The notes under the pieces were generated by a model. It made no database searches and was not told the DNA's origin. It worked only from the letters and a program-made list of their open reading frames with translations. A stretch of 64,000 nucleotides of DNA from VYFG01 sp965221795 (GTDB lineage: Bacteria; Pseudomonadota; Gammaproteobacteria; Arenicellales; Poriferihabitantaceae): contig OZ244914.1 of the NCBI GenBank assembly GCA_965221795.1, forward strand, positions 1,984,001 through 2,048,000. Direction: 5' to 3'. Shown here in pieces: positions 19,300 through 28,519 of this stretch (position 1 is its first letter; every line of letters starts with the position of its first letter). The position numbers and the translations under genes are program-made.

Positions 19300-20357
19300 T
19301 GGCAAAGGGTCACCTTGATATCTCTGGAATCAGTGTAGACCTTGGTGGAAACCGGGTTGTCGATGATGTCAGTTTCTTGCTGGAAAAAGGAGATATTGGC
19401 AGTTTGCTGGGACCCAGTGGCTGTGGAAAGACGTCTCTGCTACGCACTATCGCCGGCTTTCAACAACCTTCCGAGGGCCGAATCCGGATTCGCGACCAAC
19501 TCGTCTGCGGGATTGGCAAGCATCTCGCTCCGGAGCGTCGCAGTGTTGGCATGGTATTTCAGGATCTAGCCTTGTTCCCTCATCTCACTATTGCGGATAA
19601 TGTCGGGTTCGGTATTCGTCGCAAGGGATCGGATGTCATCCGCCGGCGTGTATCGGAACTATTGGCTATGGTGGGTCTGGATGGATATGCGCGTATGTAT
19701 CCCCATGAGTTGTCCGGCGGCCAGCAACAACGGGTGGCGCTGATTCGTGCCATTGCTCCCAGACCTGATCTGCTGCTTCTGGATGAGCCTTTCAGTGGCC
19801 AGGACTTGGAATTCAGGGAGCAATTGGCTCGCGAGATTCGTGAGATTTTGCGCCATGATGGCGTCACTGCTCTTTTGGTTACCCATGATCAGTTGGAGGC
19901 TTTTGCGTTTTCCGACCGCATAGGGGTGATGAATCGTGGTCGGCTGCATCAGTGGGATTCCAATTACAACTTGTACCATTGGCCTGCAGACCGGTTTGTC
20001 TCCGAATTTGTCGGGCGTGGCGTTTTCATTCAAGCTCGGGTATCTGGAAACGACCAGTTGGACACCAGTTTCGGAGTCATCACAGGAAATCTGTCAGCAT
20101 CCTATGCAATCGGCACCGAAGTGGATCTGTTGCTCAGGCCAGATGACATTTACTATGCCCCTGAGGGTCGTATCCGGGCCAGAGTGCAGTTCAGTGCATT
20201 CCGAGGCGCGGACTATCTATATACACTGGTACTGGCGGATGGTTCCCGAGTGATGTGTCATGCACCCAGCCATCATGCCCATCAGCCAGGGGAAGAGATT
20301 GGAATCCGCTTGGACCTGCAGCATTTGGTCATTTTCCCAAGGGCCGGTCTCACCTGA
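19299..20357 (+). CDS. Ferric iron ABC transporter, ATPase (FbpC-like)
   Basis: 352 residues. Walker A GPSGCGKTS, Q-loop FQDLALFP, signature LSGGQQQRVAL, Walker B LLLLDEPF and the switch histidine in VTHDQ are all present, followed by a C-terminal TOBE-like regulatory domain (LLRPDDIYYAP) typical of FbpC. It energises the importer formed with the two preceding gene products. Confidence 0.95.
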   Translation: MAKGHLDISGISVDLGGNRVVDDVSFLLEKGDIGSLLGPSGCGKTSLLRTIAGFQQPSEGRIRIRDQLVCGIGKHLAPERRSVGMVFQDLALFPHLTIADNVGFGIRRKGSDVIRRRVSELLAMVGLDGYARMYPHELSGGQQQRVALIRAIAPRPDLLLLDEPFSGQDLEFREQLAREIREILRHDGVTALLVTHDQLEAFAFSDRIGVMNRGRLHQWDSNYNLYHWPADRFVSEFVGRGVFIQARVSGNDQLDTSFGVITGNLSASYAIGTEVDLLLRPDDIYYAPEGRIRARVQFSAFRGADYLYTLVLADGSRVMCHAPSHHAHQPGEEIGIRLDLQHLVIFPRAGLT

Positions 20358-20785
20358 TTACGAGCATTCATATTGGATCAGGATCTTTCGGAGTACTGGA
20401 GGGAGTGAGTCCGGTACGCGGTGCAAGCGTGATCAGCGGCTCGTTCGGAACGGCCGATCAGCGGGCTGAGCCACCTCAGCTCGGATTTGCAGAGGCGATG
20501 TTGCCCGCTTTCCTCCTCTTGCTGACGATACCATTGAGCCAGGAAATCAGATACTTTCATAGTCTGGCTCGCACTGGCAGGCAACTAGCAAACCCTGTGA
20601 TTGAGATCAATGCAACACAATGCCTTTGCACGAAACGAGAATCAAATTCAATATTATTTTTCTTCATATAATTCAACTGGTTAAGCAGTTGCAAAATGTT
20701 TTTCACTTTGCTATTCTTTGCCATCTCGAACTCCAGAAGCAGCGACAAATGAGGGGTCGTTTGTCGAAATGAAAGAGGAAACATT
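20358..20785. other. Intergenic region before bacterioferritin
   Basis: About 430 bases. The right half is AT-rich and probably carries the bfr promoter. I looked for a Fur box near 20640-20700 and saw only poor matches. Confidence 0.4.
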
Positions 20786-21268
20786 ATGAAAGGCGATCAA
20801 ACCGTCATCCAGCACCTAAACAACGTGCTGAAAAATGAACTGACAGCAATTAACCAGTATTTCCTTCATGCGCGAATGTTGAAGGATTGGGGATTGGTTG
20901 TTTTGGGTGAGCATGAATATCATGAGTCCATTGACGAGATGAAACATGCGGATGCGTTGATTGAACGGATTCTTTTCCTGGAGGGCTTGCCGAACTTGCA
21001 GGACCTTGGAAAGCTCATGATCGGTCAGGATATCCGGGAAATCCTGGAGTGTGACCTGAAGATGGAAATGAAAGCACATCCAGACCTCAAGCAGGCAGTC
21101 TCGGATTGTGAAAACGTTGGGGATTACGTATCCCGAGAGTTATTCGAATCCATTCTGGAGTCAGAGGAAGAACATATTGACTGGCTGGAAACGCAGTTGG
21201 GATTGATTGATCGTGTCGGCCTGGAAAATTATCAACAGTCCCAAATGTCGCCTGGGCCCGAAGGCTGA
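20786..21268 (+). CDS. bfr: Bacterioferritin
   Basis: 160 residues. All ferroxidase ligands are at the canonical positions (Glu18, Glu51, His54, Glu94, Glu127, His130) and Met52, the haem-bridging ligand between subunits, is present, so this is a haem-binding, catalytically competent subunit. It forms a 24-subunit shell storing ferric iron. It is clustered with bfd and fur. Confidence 0.97.
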   Translation: MKGDQTVIQHLNNVLKNELTAINQYFLHARMLKDWGLVVLGEHEYHESIDEMKHADALIERILFLEGLPNLQDLGKLMIGQDIREILECDLKMEMKAHPDLKQAVSDCENVGDYVSRELFESILESEEEHIDWLETQLGLIDRVGLENYQQSQMSPGPEG

Positions 21269-21668
21269 ATGTTCTGAGTGTTATTACGAATGTATCCCGC
21301 CCACTCGCGCAAGCCCACGTTTTCTTCTGTGCCATGCCGGCATGCATTCAATGTAACCACGCAGAAAGATAAGGCCGTCTTGCTATGTGCTCGCAGGAAA
21401 TTGGAAGGTCTTGGCGAGACTAAGCCTATGTGACTGGTGGGATGATTGGTTTTTGGTCCAAGGACTTGTGCCTGCATATTGGTACACGACCCGGATGGCT
21501 GTGATCATCTGCGATTTGACCGGAAGACTCCAAAGCATATCTCCAGGAAAGGATTCCATTGCCCCTTTCCCGTAATCCATGCGGGACCATTGTTTTTTTG
21601 AGGATCGGAGTAGACAAGTGGATTAATTCTCATTTATACTCTGATTTACAATTGCTGTGCTCTGGAAT
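21269..21668. other. Intergenic region before bfd
   Basis: About 400 bases without a recognisable gene. Close to bfd (about 21620-21650) the sequence is AT-rich and includes a half-site resembling Fur boxes (attctcatt), which I consider weak. Confidence 0.4.
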
Positions 21669-21872
21669 ATGTACGTCTGTATCTGCAAGTCGGTGAGTCA
21701 CTACGAGATCGAAGATGCCGTCGAACGTGGCGATATCTCCTCGTTATCATGCTTACGCACGCGTTTGGGTGTTGGCGCGGGATGTGGTGTCTGCCTGATG
21801 TTCGCCAAAGAGTATCTTTCCGAAGCACTGGCGCGTAATCTATCGGCAGATGAGCCGGGACAAGGACCATAA
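21669..21872 (+). CDS. bfd: Bacterioferritin-associated ferredoxin
   Basis: 67 residues from the ATG at 21669 (MYVCICKSVSHYEIEDAV). The four [2Fe-2S] cysteines follow the BFD pattern CxC...CxxC (CIC and GAGCGVC). It supplies electrons for iron release from bacterioferritin, whose gene lies 400 bases upstream. Length agrees with the family. Confidence 0.95.
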   Translation: MYVCICKSVSHYEIEDAVERGDISSLSCLRTRLGVGAGCGVCLMFAKEYLSEALARNLSADEPGQGP

Positions 21873-22017
21873 GCCTCTACAGAGGTTCCGTTTGTCCCCG
21901 GACTGGCAAGCCCTCCGTATGAGAATCGAACCTTCACTGCTTCCCAGCAGTTGCTCGCATCGGATGTAGGGTATAATCGGTCAATCGTGCTATTTGGATC
22001 AGGAGGGTTTTTGTAAT

Positions 22018-22518
22018 TTGAACCAGGCCGGTCCAAACGATCTCATTCCACTTGCCGGACCGCCTGTCACAGTGATACTTGACTCTCAAGAAAAATCGGA
22101 AGGCCTGACCAAGGACCTGCATAAGGCCGGACTGAAGACCACATTGCCGCGGCTGAAGGTTCTCTCTGTCTTGGAAGCCGGTGAAACAAGGCACATGTCA
22201 GCAGAGGATGTGTACCGTGAAGTCCTGAAAGACAGTGACCCGGTCGGCTTGGCGACGGTGTACCGGGTCTTGGCACAATTTGTGGAAGCCGGGTTAGTGG
22301 TTCGGCATCAGTTCGAAGGCGACAAGTCGGTATTCGAACTGAATGATGCCGCGCACCATGATCATATGGTTTGTGTGAAATGCGGCCTTGTGATCGAATT
22401 CGTGAACCGTGAAATCGAAGCTCTCCAACAACAGGTGGCCGACAGTCATCAGTTCGACTTGCAGGAGCATGCGTTGACTCTTTATGGGCTGTGTCGTAAT
22501 TGCCGTCAGGCTTCTTAG
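22018..22518 (+). CDS. fur: Ferric uptake regulator
   Basis: 166 residues from a TTG at 22018, placed 10 bases after a strong AGGAGGG; an in-frame GTG about 54 bases on would give the more usual length of about 150. The winged-helix part (HKAGLKTTLPRLKVLSVLE) and the metal-binding HHDHMVCVKCGLVIEF with a final CRNCRQ are present. A TATAAT-like -10 lies at 21972-21977. It is the probable repressor at the Fur box at 13889. Confidence 0.95.
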   Translation: MNQAGPNDLIPLAGPPVTVILDSQEKSEGLTKDLHKAGLKTTLPRLKVLSVLEAGETRHMSAEDVYREVLKDSDPVGLATVYRVLAQFVEAGLVVRHQFEGDKSVFELNDAAHHDHMVCVKCGLVIEFVNREIEALQQQVADSHQFDLQEHALTLYGLCRNCRQAS

Positions 22519-22826
22519 TTGCCCTGGCGGAACTTGTGAAACCCGCCGATAGGGCCATACGCCTCTTTAGGAACCCCTTTGCAGGTGTAAGATTGAGTCA
22601 GGAGGGCTAAGAGGTCTGAAATCCCTGATAGTCCATAATTGCCGAGAGAGTGCCCACCCACCTGTGGGTCATCGTTACATCTGCACTGTGTGGAAACAGC
22701 GGAACAGGGTGTGGAGATACAAAGAATGTATGGCTTGAGATCATTGACGGTGCAGGGGAATTTTTGCCACTATATAGGCATAAAGCTACCGGACCTGATA
22801 GACGATTATATGGATGACAGCTCTGA
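22519..22826. other. Intergenic region, nothing recognised
   Basis: About 310 bases between fur and the kinase frame. No gene or terminator recognised. It includes a short frame starting at 22810 that ends in TAG just before the kinase P-loop. Confidence 0.4.
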
Positions 22827-23516
22827 TCGTTCAGGTCAGGGAGCTTCCGGCAAGACGACACAAAATCTGTAGGCAGACCGATCACCAGCAAGACTTACAT
22901 CGTAGTTGAAGGCCCTATTGGCGTAGGCAAGACCTCTTTGGCCAGACGGATTGCTGTGACCCTCGGCGCAGGACTGGTTCTGGAACCGTCAAATGAAAAC
23001 CCATTCCTTGAGCGGTTCTATCGATCGCCGACACAGTATGCTCTCCATACTCAGTTGTATTTTCTGTTTCAGCGGGTGCAGCAGTTGAAGGAACTTCGTC
23101 AAGGAGATATGTTTTCCCCCATCCGTGTTGCCGATTATATGCTGGAGAAGGATTCCCTGTTTGCCCGCTTAGTTCTGGATGAAGATGAACTCTATTTATA
23201 TGAGCGGGTTTATGAACAATTGAAATTGGAAGTCCCCAAGCCTGACCTGATCATTTATCTGCAAGCACCCATTGGGGTCTTGGTCAAACGGATCCGAAAG
23301 CGTGGCATTCTGTATGAACGGAATATGGAACGAGGCTATCTCGAAGATCTGTCCGAGGCCTATAACCGCTATTTTCTGGGCTATCACGATTCCCCTTTGC
23401 TCATAGTGAATGCAAAATCCCCTAACTTTCTGGGGAACGATGAACACTTCCGGCTACTGCTGGAAGAGATCAAGAGAGTCCAGTCCGGACGACACTATTT
23501 CAATCCGGACTTCTGA
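22827..23516 (+). CDS. Deoxynucleoside kinase-like protein, start codon not evident
   Basis: The kinase frame is open from 22827. The P-loop VVEGPIGVGKTSLARR is at about 22902-22949, followed by the family motifs EPSNENPFLERFYR, IVADYM-like RVADYMLEKD and the lid KRIRKRGILYER. No ATG, GTG or TTG occurs upstream of the P-loop in this frame; the first is TTG 22938, which would remove the P-loop. A different frame with ATG at 22810 runs to a TAG just before the kinase homology, suggesting a frameshift or a rare start codon. Such kinases phosphorylate deoxynucleosides. It could be a recent pseudogene. Confidence 0.7.
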   Translation, partial: SFRSGSFRQDDTKSVGRPITSKTYIVVEGPIGVGKTSLARRIAVTLGAGLVLEPSNENPFLERFYRSPTQYALHTQLYFLFQRVQQLKELRQGDMFSPIRVADYMLEKDSLFARLVLDEDELYLYERVYEQLKLEVPKPDLIIYLQAPIGVLVKRIRKRGILYERNMERGYLEDLSEAYNRYFLGYHDSPLLIVNAKSPNFLGNDEHFRLLLEEIKRVQSGRHYFNPDF

Positions 23517-23540
23517 ACGGCACATGCCGAAAATCGGATT

Positions 23541-24128
23541 ATGTCCAATACTCCCATCAGCCGCTATCCCGTTCCCGATCTGGATTCACTAGATGCGGAT
23601 ATCCGCGCCAGGATTGAAGCCGTTCATGAGAAAGCGGGATTTATCCCCAATGTCTTTCTGGCGCTTGCTCATCGCCCGGCCGAATTTCGGGCTTTTTTTG
23701 ATTACCACGATGCTCTGATGCTGAAGGAGGGCGGTCTCAGCAAGGCAGAGCGGGAAATGATTGTCGTAGCTACCAGTGCGTTCAATGACTGCCATTACTG
23801 TGTCATTGCCCATGGTGCCATTTTGCGGATCTATGCCCGGAATCCGCTGATTGCAGATCAGGTTGCTGTCAACTATCGGAAGGCAGATATCACCCCAAGG
23901 CAAGCTGCAATGCTCGATTTCGCGGTCAAGCTGGCAACGGCTCCGGGAACCATCGGGGATGCGGATTTTGTAAACTTGCGCAACAATGGATTTGATGAGG
24001 AAGATATCTGGGATATTGGGGCCATTTCCTCTTTTTTCGGGATGTCGAATCGCATGGCAAATATGATCGACATGAAACCCAATCATGAGTTTTACGTCAT
24101 GGGCAGAAATCCCGATGAAAGTGCCTGA
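23541..24128 (+). CDS. Alkylhydroperoxidase/carboxymuconolactone decarboxylase-like protein
   Basis: 195 residues. The AhpD-like redox motif is in FNDCHYCVIAHG (CxxC plus downstream His), within an all-helical domain preceded by MIVVATSAFNDC. It matches the 'peroxidase-related enzyme' family. The stop overlaps the start of the next gene by one base (TGATG), so the two form a pair. Confidence 0.88.
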   Translation: MSNTPISRYPVPDLDSLDADIRARIEAVHEKAGFIPNVFLALAHRPAEFRAFFDYHDALMLKEGGLSKAEREMIVVATSAFNDCHYCVIAHGAILRIYARNPLIADQVAVNYRKADITPRQAAMLDFAVKLATAPGTIGDADFVNLRNNGFDEEDIWDIGAISSFFGMSNRMANMIDMKPNHEFYVMGRNPDESA

Positions 24129-24532
24129 TGGAAAATCCCAATAGCCTGCAAAGTAGGGAACCTTCACTTCGAACCATTGCCATGCCGGCAGATGCCAACC
24201 CGGCTGGAGATATTTTTGGCGGTTGGATCATGTCCCAGATGGACCTCGCGGGTGCTATTTTTGCCAGTCATCAGGTCAGGGGAAGGCTAGTGACGGTGGC
24301 CGTCAATTCGATGACTTTTCATCTTCCGGTTTACGTTGGGGATCAGGTCAGCTGTTATTGCGCAGCGGATAAGCTTGGCCGGACCTCCATTTCCATACAC
24401 ATCGAAACCTGGGTCCGTCGCCGACATCCCGAAGTCAAATTACTGAAAGTGACAGAAGCGACCTTCACCTATGTCAGTATTGATGAAAATCGAAAGCCGG
24501 TGGTCATCCAGTCGCATACCGGCATGCCCTAG
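24128..24532 (+). CDS. Acyl-CoA thioesterase, YciA-like hotdog protein
   Basis: 134 residues. MPADANPAGDIFGGWIMSQMDLAGAI is the YciA/BfiT signature with the catalytic Asp in the hotdog helix, followed by the beta-strands VTVAVNSMTFHLPVYVGDQV. It hydrolyses acyl-CoA thioesters. It is the last chromosomal gene before the mobile element. Confidence 0.92.
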   Translation: MENPNSLQSREPSLRTIAMPADANPAGDIFGGWIMSQMDLAGAIFASHQVRGRLVTVAVNSMTFHLPVYVGDQVSCYCAADKLGRTSISIHIETWVRRRHPEVKLLKVTEATFTYVSIDENRKPVVIQSHTGMP

Positions 24533-25233
24533 CCTCCTGACTCCGACGGTAAAACTTCGGAACGCATGGATTTTGCTGGGGTAGTTTTTTGGAATCCGGC
24601 ACTCACTCCATCGCGGAGTTCCCGGGCATTCGTTCTGGAGGATGGGCAAGATGCCTGGCGGTTGCGGGCTTTGGGATTTCCGTCGGTGAGTTCATAGGGC
24701 ACCGGCGACCACGGCCGTCCCCAGTCCATGGTCTCAGCCTCGGTACCGGCGGTCGAGCAGGACCGGGCGGACTCGCTGCAGCGACCTCCCACCATTGCTT
24801 GTGGATCGAGGAGTTTGACCAAGGGTATGCCGCGCACGTTGGTGACCACGTCGTGCCAGCCATCCTGGCCCAGCGGCGTCGGCGATGCGGTCGTCATCGG
24901 ACCGCACCCGGGATTTCCTCTTGATGCGCCAGAAGCGGTCGTCGCGATGGGTGGAGAGCAACGGGTTCAGAGTCTAGCTTTGTTGAGCTTTTTCGGCAGT
25001 TTGCGGACTCGTCCGGTTGAGGGCATCCTCGCAGCTCCGTTGGTTTTGCGAACGGGCACTGCGGGTCAGGGTGAGGGGGTCTTGGGCTCAGTTCGGCGGA
25101 GGCCGGATGGGGGTATATCCTTCGGTGGTTCCCTGGCAAAAATAGACGGCTGCGGGTGGTGCCGCATATCGTATTTGACCGGCTCGGCCAGTGGTTTGAG
25201 GGTATTCCGTAGTATATACTAATAGACGAGCGC
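24533..25233. other. GC-rich stretch without a recognisable gene, left of the tRNA
   Basis: About 700 bases whose composition looks more like the mobile element than the chromosome to the left. Several overlapping frames are open on the minus strand (for example 24529-24897) but I recognise none. It may be the decayed edge of an earlier insertion at the same tRNA. A TATACT-like -10 for the tRNA lies at 25215-25220. Confidence 0.4.
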
Positions 25234-25311
25234 GGGCCTGTAGCTCAGTTGGTTAGAGCAGTGGACTCATAATCTATTGGTCGCAGGTTCAAATCCCGGC
25301 GGGGGGAGCCA
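25234..25311 (+). tRNA. tRNA gene with CAU anticodon (Ile2 or Met), abnormal 3' end
   Basis: The 5' acceptor strand GGGCCTG, D-arm GCTC/GAGC, anticodon stem and loop CTCATAA (anticodon CAT) and TTCAAAT T-loop are all in place. The normal 3' partner of GGGCCTG would be CAGGCCC, but the sequence reads CGGGGGG and ends AGCCA rather than ACCA. The T-stem (GCAGG against CCCGG) also has two mismatches. The 3' 15 bases therefore look replaced, as expected at an integration junction, and the gene may not be functional. The 5' half resembles gammaproteobacterial tRNA-Ile2 genes. Confidence 0.7.
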
Positions 25312-25536
25312 AAAGCAAAGGGAATATTAGGCGGCTGGAATAGCCTGCCTTGTCGCCATCATTTCCCGGCTCGACACACGCATACGTTGTTTCACTCGGA
25401 GTATATCCCGGAGGAAACAAATGTATCAAACCCGATTCCGACTCCCGACAGAACGGGGATTTCCGGTTCTTTCAACCGCGGATCCCTGCCGTCGTGATCG
25501 GCTCGCCGGGTCCTTCCCGCAACCGGGGGACCGGCG

Positions 25537-26337
25537 ATGATCATCACCGTCACCAACACCAAGGGTGGGGTGGGGAAAACCACCTTGGCGGCCAATCTGG
25601 GCGGCTATCTGGCGGACCGGGGTCAGCGGGTCCTGGCCGTCGATGCCGACCCGCAGCCGACCCTCTCCAGCTACTACCCATTGGAGCGCTGTGCCCGCCA
25701 TGGATTGCGCCATCTCATCACCGAGGCCGATATCACGGAGGTCATCTCCCGAACCGCCATTCCAGGCCTTGACCTGATCTGCTCCGATGATCCTCAGGGG
25801 ACCCTACAGAACTTCATCCTCCATACCGCGGATGGTCGGCAACGGCTGGACTACACCCTGCGCCAGCTGCGCTCGGAGTATGACGTCATTCTGATCGATA
25901 CCCAGGGGGCCGTGGGTCCCCTGCAGGAAGCGGCCCTTTTCGCTGGCGATCGGATGCTGTCGCCGATTCGGCCCGACAAGGTCAGTGCTCTCGAATTTCA
26001 TCGCGGAACCGTTCGGGTAGTCGCCGAACAACGGCGACTGGGAGCCCGCATGGGTCTCACCGTCGGCCCCCTGTACGGCCTGCTGTACGGGATCGAGCGA
26101 ACCCGCGATGCCCGGGCCTATGAGGAGGCTCTGAGGCACCTGTTGTCCGCCGACCCGGCCGGCACGACCTTGCTCTCCACCCGAGTGCCAGCGACTGCCG
26201 TATACAAGTCGGCAGCCACCCGCCGCCAGCCAGTCCATCGTCTGGATCGCACCCGCCGCGGCAAGACCCCCTGTGGTGCCGAAGTCCTGTCGTCGCTGGT
26301 ACAGGAACTGCTGCCCGGCCGCCTCCAGGCGGCCTGA
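25537..26337 (+). CDS. ParA-family partition ATPase of the ICE
   Basis: 266 residues. The deviant Walker A KGGVGKTTLAANL is at the N-terminus, with VDADPQPTLSSYYP (A') and the VILIDTQGAVGP Walker B. Element-borne ParA (Soj-type) proteins help maintain the excised circle. It begins 226 bases after the tRNA and starts a tightly spaced gene series; parB follows after 14 bases. Confidence 0.95.
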   Translation: MIITVTNTKGGVGKTTLAANLGGYLADRGQRVLAVDADPQPTLSSYYPLERCARHGLRHLITEADITEVISRTAIPGLDLICSDDPQGTLQNFILHTADGRQRLDYTLRQLRSEYDVILIDTQGAVGPLQEAALFAGDRMLSPIRPDKVSALEFHRGTVRVVAEQRRLGARMGLTVGPLYGLLYGIERTRDARAYEEALRHLLSADPAGTTLLSTRVPATAVYKSAATRRQPVHRLDRTRRGKTPCGAEVLSSLVQELLPGRLQAA

Positions 26338-26351
26338 GCGAGGGATCGACG

Positions 26352-28079
26352 ATGGCCAACCGCCCACGGGAAACCGATCAGGCCCTGTCGCTGATCCAGG
26401 ACGGACACTTCGGCGACTCGGCCCTCACCGCCGCGACCTCTGGAGATCCGGTGACCTCCACCCTGCTGGTTCTGACCCTGGACCAGCTGGTCGAATATGA
26501 CGGCAACCCTCGCCGGGCCCCGAACGCCGAACACGAGGCCATCAAGGCCAGTTACCGGCAGACCGGAGCCACCCAGACCCTGTTGGTCGTGACCCGACGG
26601 CCCGGGGAGACTGTCTACTTCCCGGCGGCCGGTGGGAATACCCGGTTGCGCGTACTCCGGGAACTCTGGCAGGAAACCGGGAGTGAGTACTATTACCGGC
26701 TGCACTGCAAGTTCGTGCCCTTTACCGATGACACCCGGATTCTGATCCATCATCTGTCGGAAAACGACAACCGTTCGGGCTATGTCTTTCTGGACCGGGC
26801 GAGGGCGGTGGTGGAGTTGTGGCACCGTCTGAACCGGGATCAGGAAACCCCCCTCTCGCAACGAAAGTTCATTGATCAGGTGCGGGAATTCGGCTATCCC
26901 CGGCTAAGCCGGGCGCAATTGGCGCGGTTCGAGTATGCCGTTCAGGCCTATGCCCACATCCCCCAGGCCCTGGAGGGCGGGCTGCATGATCGTGCGATCC
27001 GGCGGCTCCAGGAGACCCAGCAGTCGCTGCGACACTTCCTGAGGCGGGCGAGCAGTCTCCACTGCGACCTGGTCGCCCCCTTCGATCGGTTATGGGGGTT
27101 TGCCCTGTCGGAACTGGATGATCCCGATGGCTTTGATCCGGACGATCTGGTCGTCCACCTGTTCCGCAAGCTGGCCCCGGTGGCTGGCGAAGGGATGCCG
27201 GATCGGGACGAGGCCTGGATTGTCGATCGGTTTCGTCAACAGTGGACTCGGTGGCGTCGGGATCCGTCGCATTCGGTGTCCCTGCGGCGGGACATAGCCG
27301 CCGGATCTGATCCGTCGGCCCGCGGTACGGGCTCTTCTCCACCCTCCATGGACTCGCCAACCGCCGAAGGATCGCGGACGAATGAGCCGTATGAATCGGC
27401 GGGGTTTTCGTTCCGCCGGGCATCGGTACACTCATCCGAACCGCCAGAGGCCCCACCAGGGTCGGGGGCAGACGGTCCGCCCACCGGATCCGCACCCGTT
27501 GCCGGGGAGGAGGCACTGCCTCCCCCCTCCCCGCCAGTAGTGAAGCGCATGGAACAGGAACTGGACGAACTTTACGATCAGTTGACGAAACCGGCGCAGG
27601 CATTTGCCGAGTCCTGGGACATCGGCCACCTGTGGATCCCGGTCGGCAAGGTCTGCGCCGGCTATGTGATGGACCTGCCCGATTCCGAGTCAGGTCTGCA
27701 GGGCCGGCCGGCGGTCGCCTGGTGGCTGCTATGGGATCTCAGCGGAATTGCGGAGAATCCCCAGAGTATCCCCCAGCACCTGGATCACGAATTCCGGGAC
27801 ACGAGATTCGGCGACTATTACCGTCGGATCGCCCAAGGGAAGACCGAACTGAAGAAGCGGCAGTTGGACAGCCTGCCGCCGACGGTGCGGGAGCGGCGGA
27901 TCCTGGCGATTTTCCGCTATGTGATCGAATCCCATCTGCCGCGCCCGGGAGGGTATCTCGATTTCTTCCTGCAGATGGCACCGGATGCGTATGAGATCTG
28001 GACCCGCCTGCTGCAGCTCGCCCGGCAGGCACTGGAGATGGAGCGGGCCCTGACGGATCCACGGAATCCCCTGCAATGA
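26352..28079 (+). CDS. ParB-family protein, PFGI-1 ICE class
   Basis: 575 residues, long for ParB but usual for the ICE class. The N-terminal ParB/Srx nuclease-like domain includes LTLDQLVEYDGNPRR, a GGNTRLRVLREL loop and HHLSENDNRSGYVFLDRA. A helix-turn-helix segment follows (LSQRKFIDQVREFGYPRLSRAQLARFEYA), then a proline-rich linker (about 330-395) and a C-terminal domain. It would load at a centromere-like site; the palindromic array at 29.8-30.2 kb is a candidate. Confidence 0.92.
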   Translation: MANRPRETDQALSLIQDGHFGDSALTAATSGDPVTSTLLVLTLDQLVEYDGNPRRAPNAEHEAIKASYRQTGATQTLLVVTRRPGETVYFPAAGGNTRLRVLRELWQETGSEYYYRLHCKFVPFTDDTRILIHHLSENDNRSGYVFLDRARAVVELWHRLNRDQETPLSQRKFIDQVREFGYPRLSRAQLARFEYAVQAYAHIPQALEGGLHDRAIRRLQETQQSLRHFLRRASSLHCDLVAPFDRLWGFALSELDDPDGFDPDDLVVHLFRKLAPVAGEGMPDRDEAWIVDRFRQQWTRWRRDPSHSVSLRRDIAAGSDPSARGTGSSPPSMDSPTAEGSRTNEPYESAGFSFRRASVHSSEPPEAPPGSGADGPPTGSAPVAGEEALPPPSPPVVKRMEQELDELYDQLTKPAQAFAESWDIGHLWIPVGKVCAGYVMDLPDSESGLQGRPAVAWWLLWDLSGIAENPQSIPQHLDHEFRDTRFGDYYRRIAQGKTELKKRQLDSLPPTVRERRILAIFRYVIESHLPRPGGYLDFFLQMAPDAYEIWTRLLQLARQALEMERALTDPRNPLQ

Positions 28080-28519
28080 GGGACGGCAACGACGACCTCA
28101 CCCGCTGGGCGCTACGCCATCTTGGCGGGATCACGCCCCTGGAAATCGAACGCCTGGCCGGTCCCTGCCGGCGCCATGTCCACGTTCACCGGACCGCCAT
28201 CGAACGGGAACTGGTTCGGGTGCGTCAGGAAGCCCTGATCTGCGAGCTGATCACGGCCGGGGCGAGCAATGGCCTGATCCGACAGGTGTTCGGTCTGGCT
28301 GCCCGGGATCTTTCCCGGCTACGACAGGACGCAGGAGAGCCGGCGGTTCGACGCCGGCGATTGAAGGCGGGGGAGAAACGCCAATTGGAAGTACGACGGG
28401 CGCAGATTCCGCCCGGCGATTCCCTGCGCTCGTATGTCCTGTGGGGCCTTGCCGCCGCCCGGGAATGTCGGTTGCCGCTGATGTCGGTCGTCCGCTACCT
28501 GCAGGACCGGGACGCATGA
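28076..28519 (+). CDS. DUF2857 family protein
   Basis: 147 residues overlapping parB by 4 bases and the next gene by 4 bases. LICELITAGASNGLIRQVFGLAARDLSRLRQ reads as a helix-turn-helix, which is the conserved part of DUF2857, a family found in this position in PFGI-1/SPI-7 elements. A regulatory or replication role is likely; no activity is established. Confidence 0.85.
   Translation: MRDGNDDLTRWALRHLGGITPLEIERLAGPCRRHVHVHRTAIERELVRVRQEALICELITAGASNGLIRQVFGLAARDLSRLRQDAGEPAVRRRRLKAGEKRQLEVRRAQIPPGDSLRSYVLWGLAAARECRLPLMSVVRYLQDRDA

Noticed and set aside
20640..20785. Fur box upstream of bfr
   Set aside because: AT-rich but the best alignments to the 19-base consensus match poorly.
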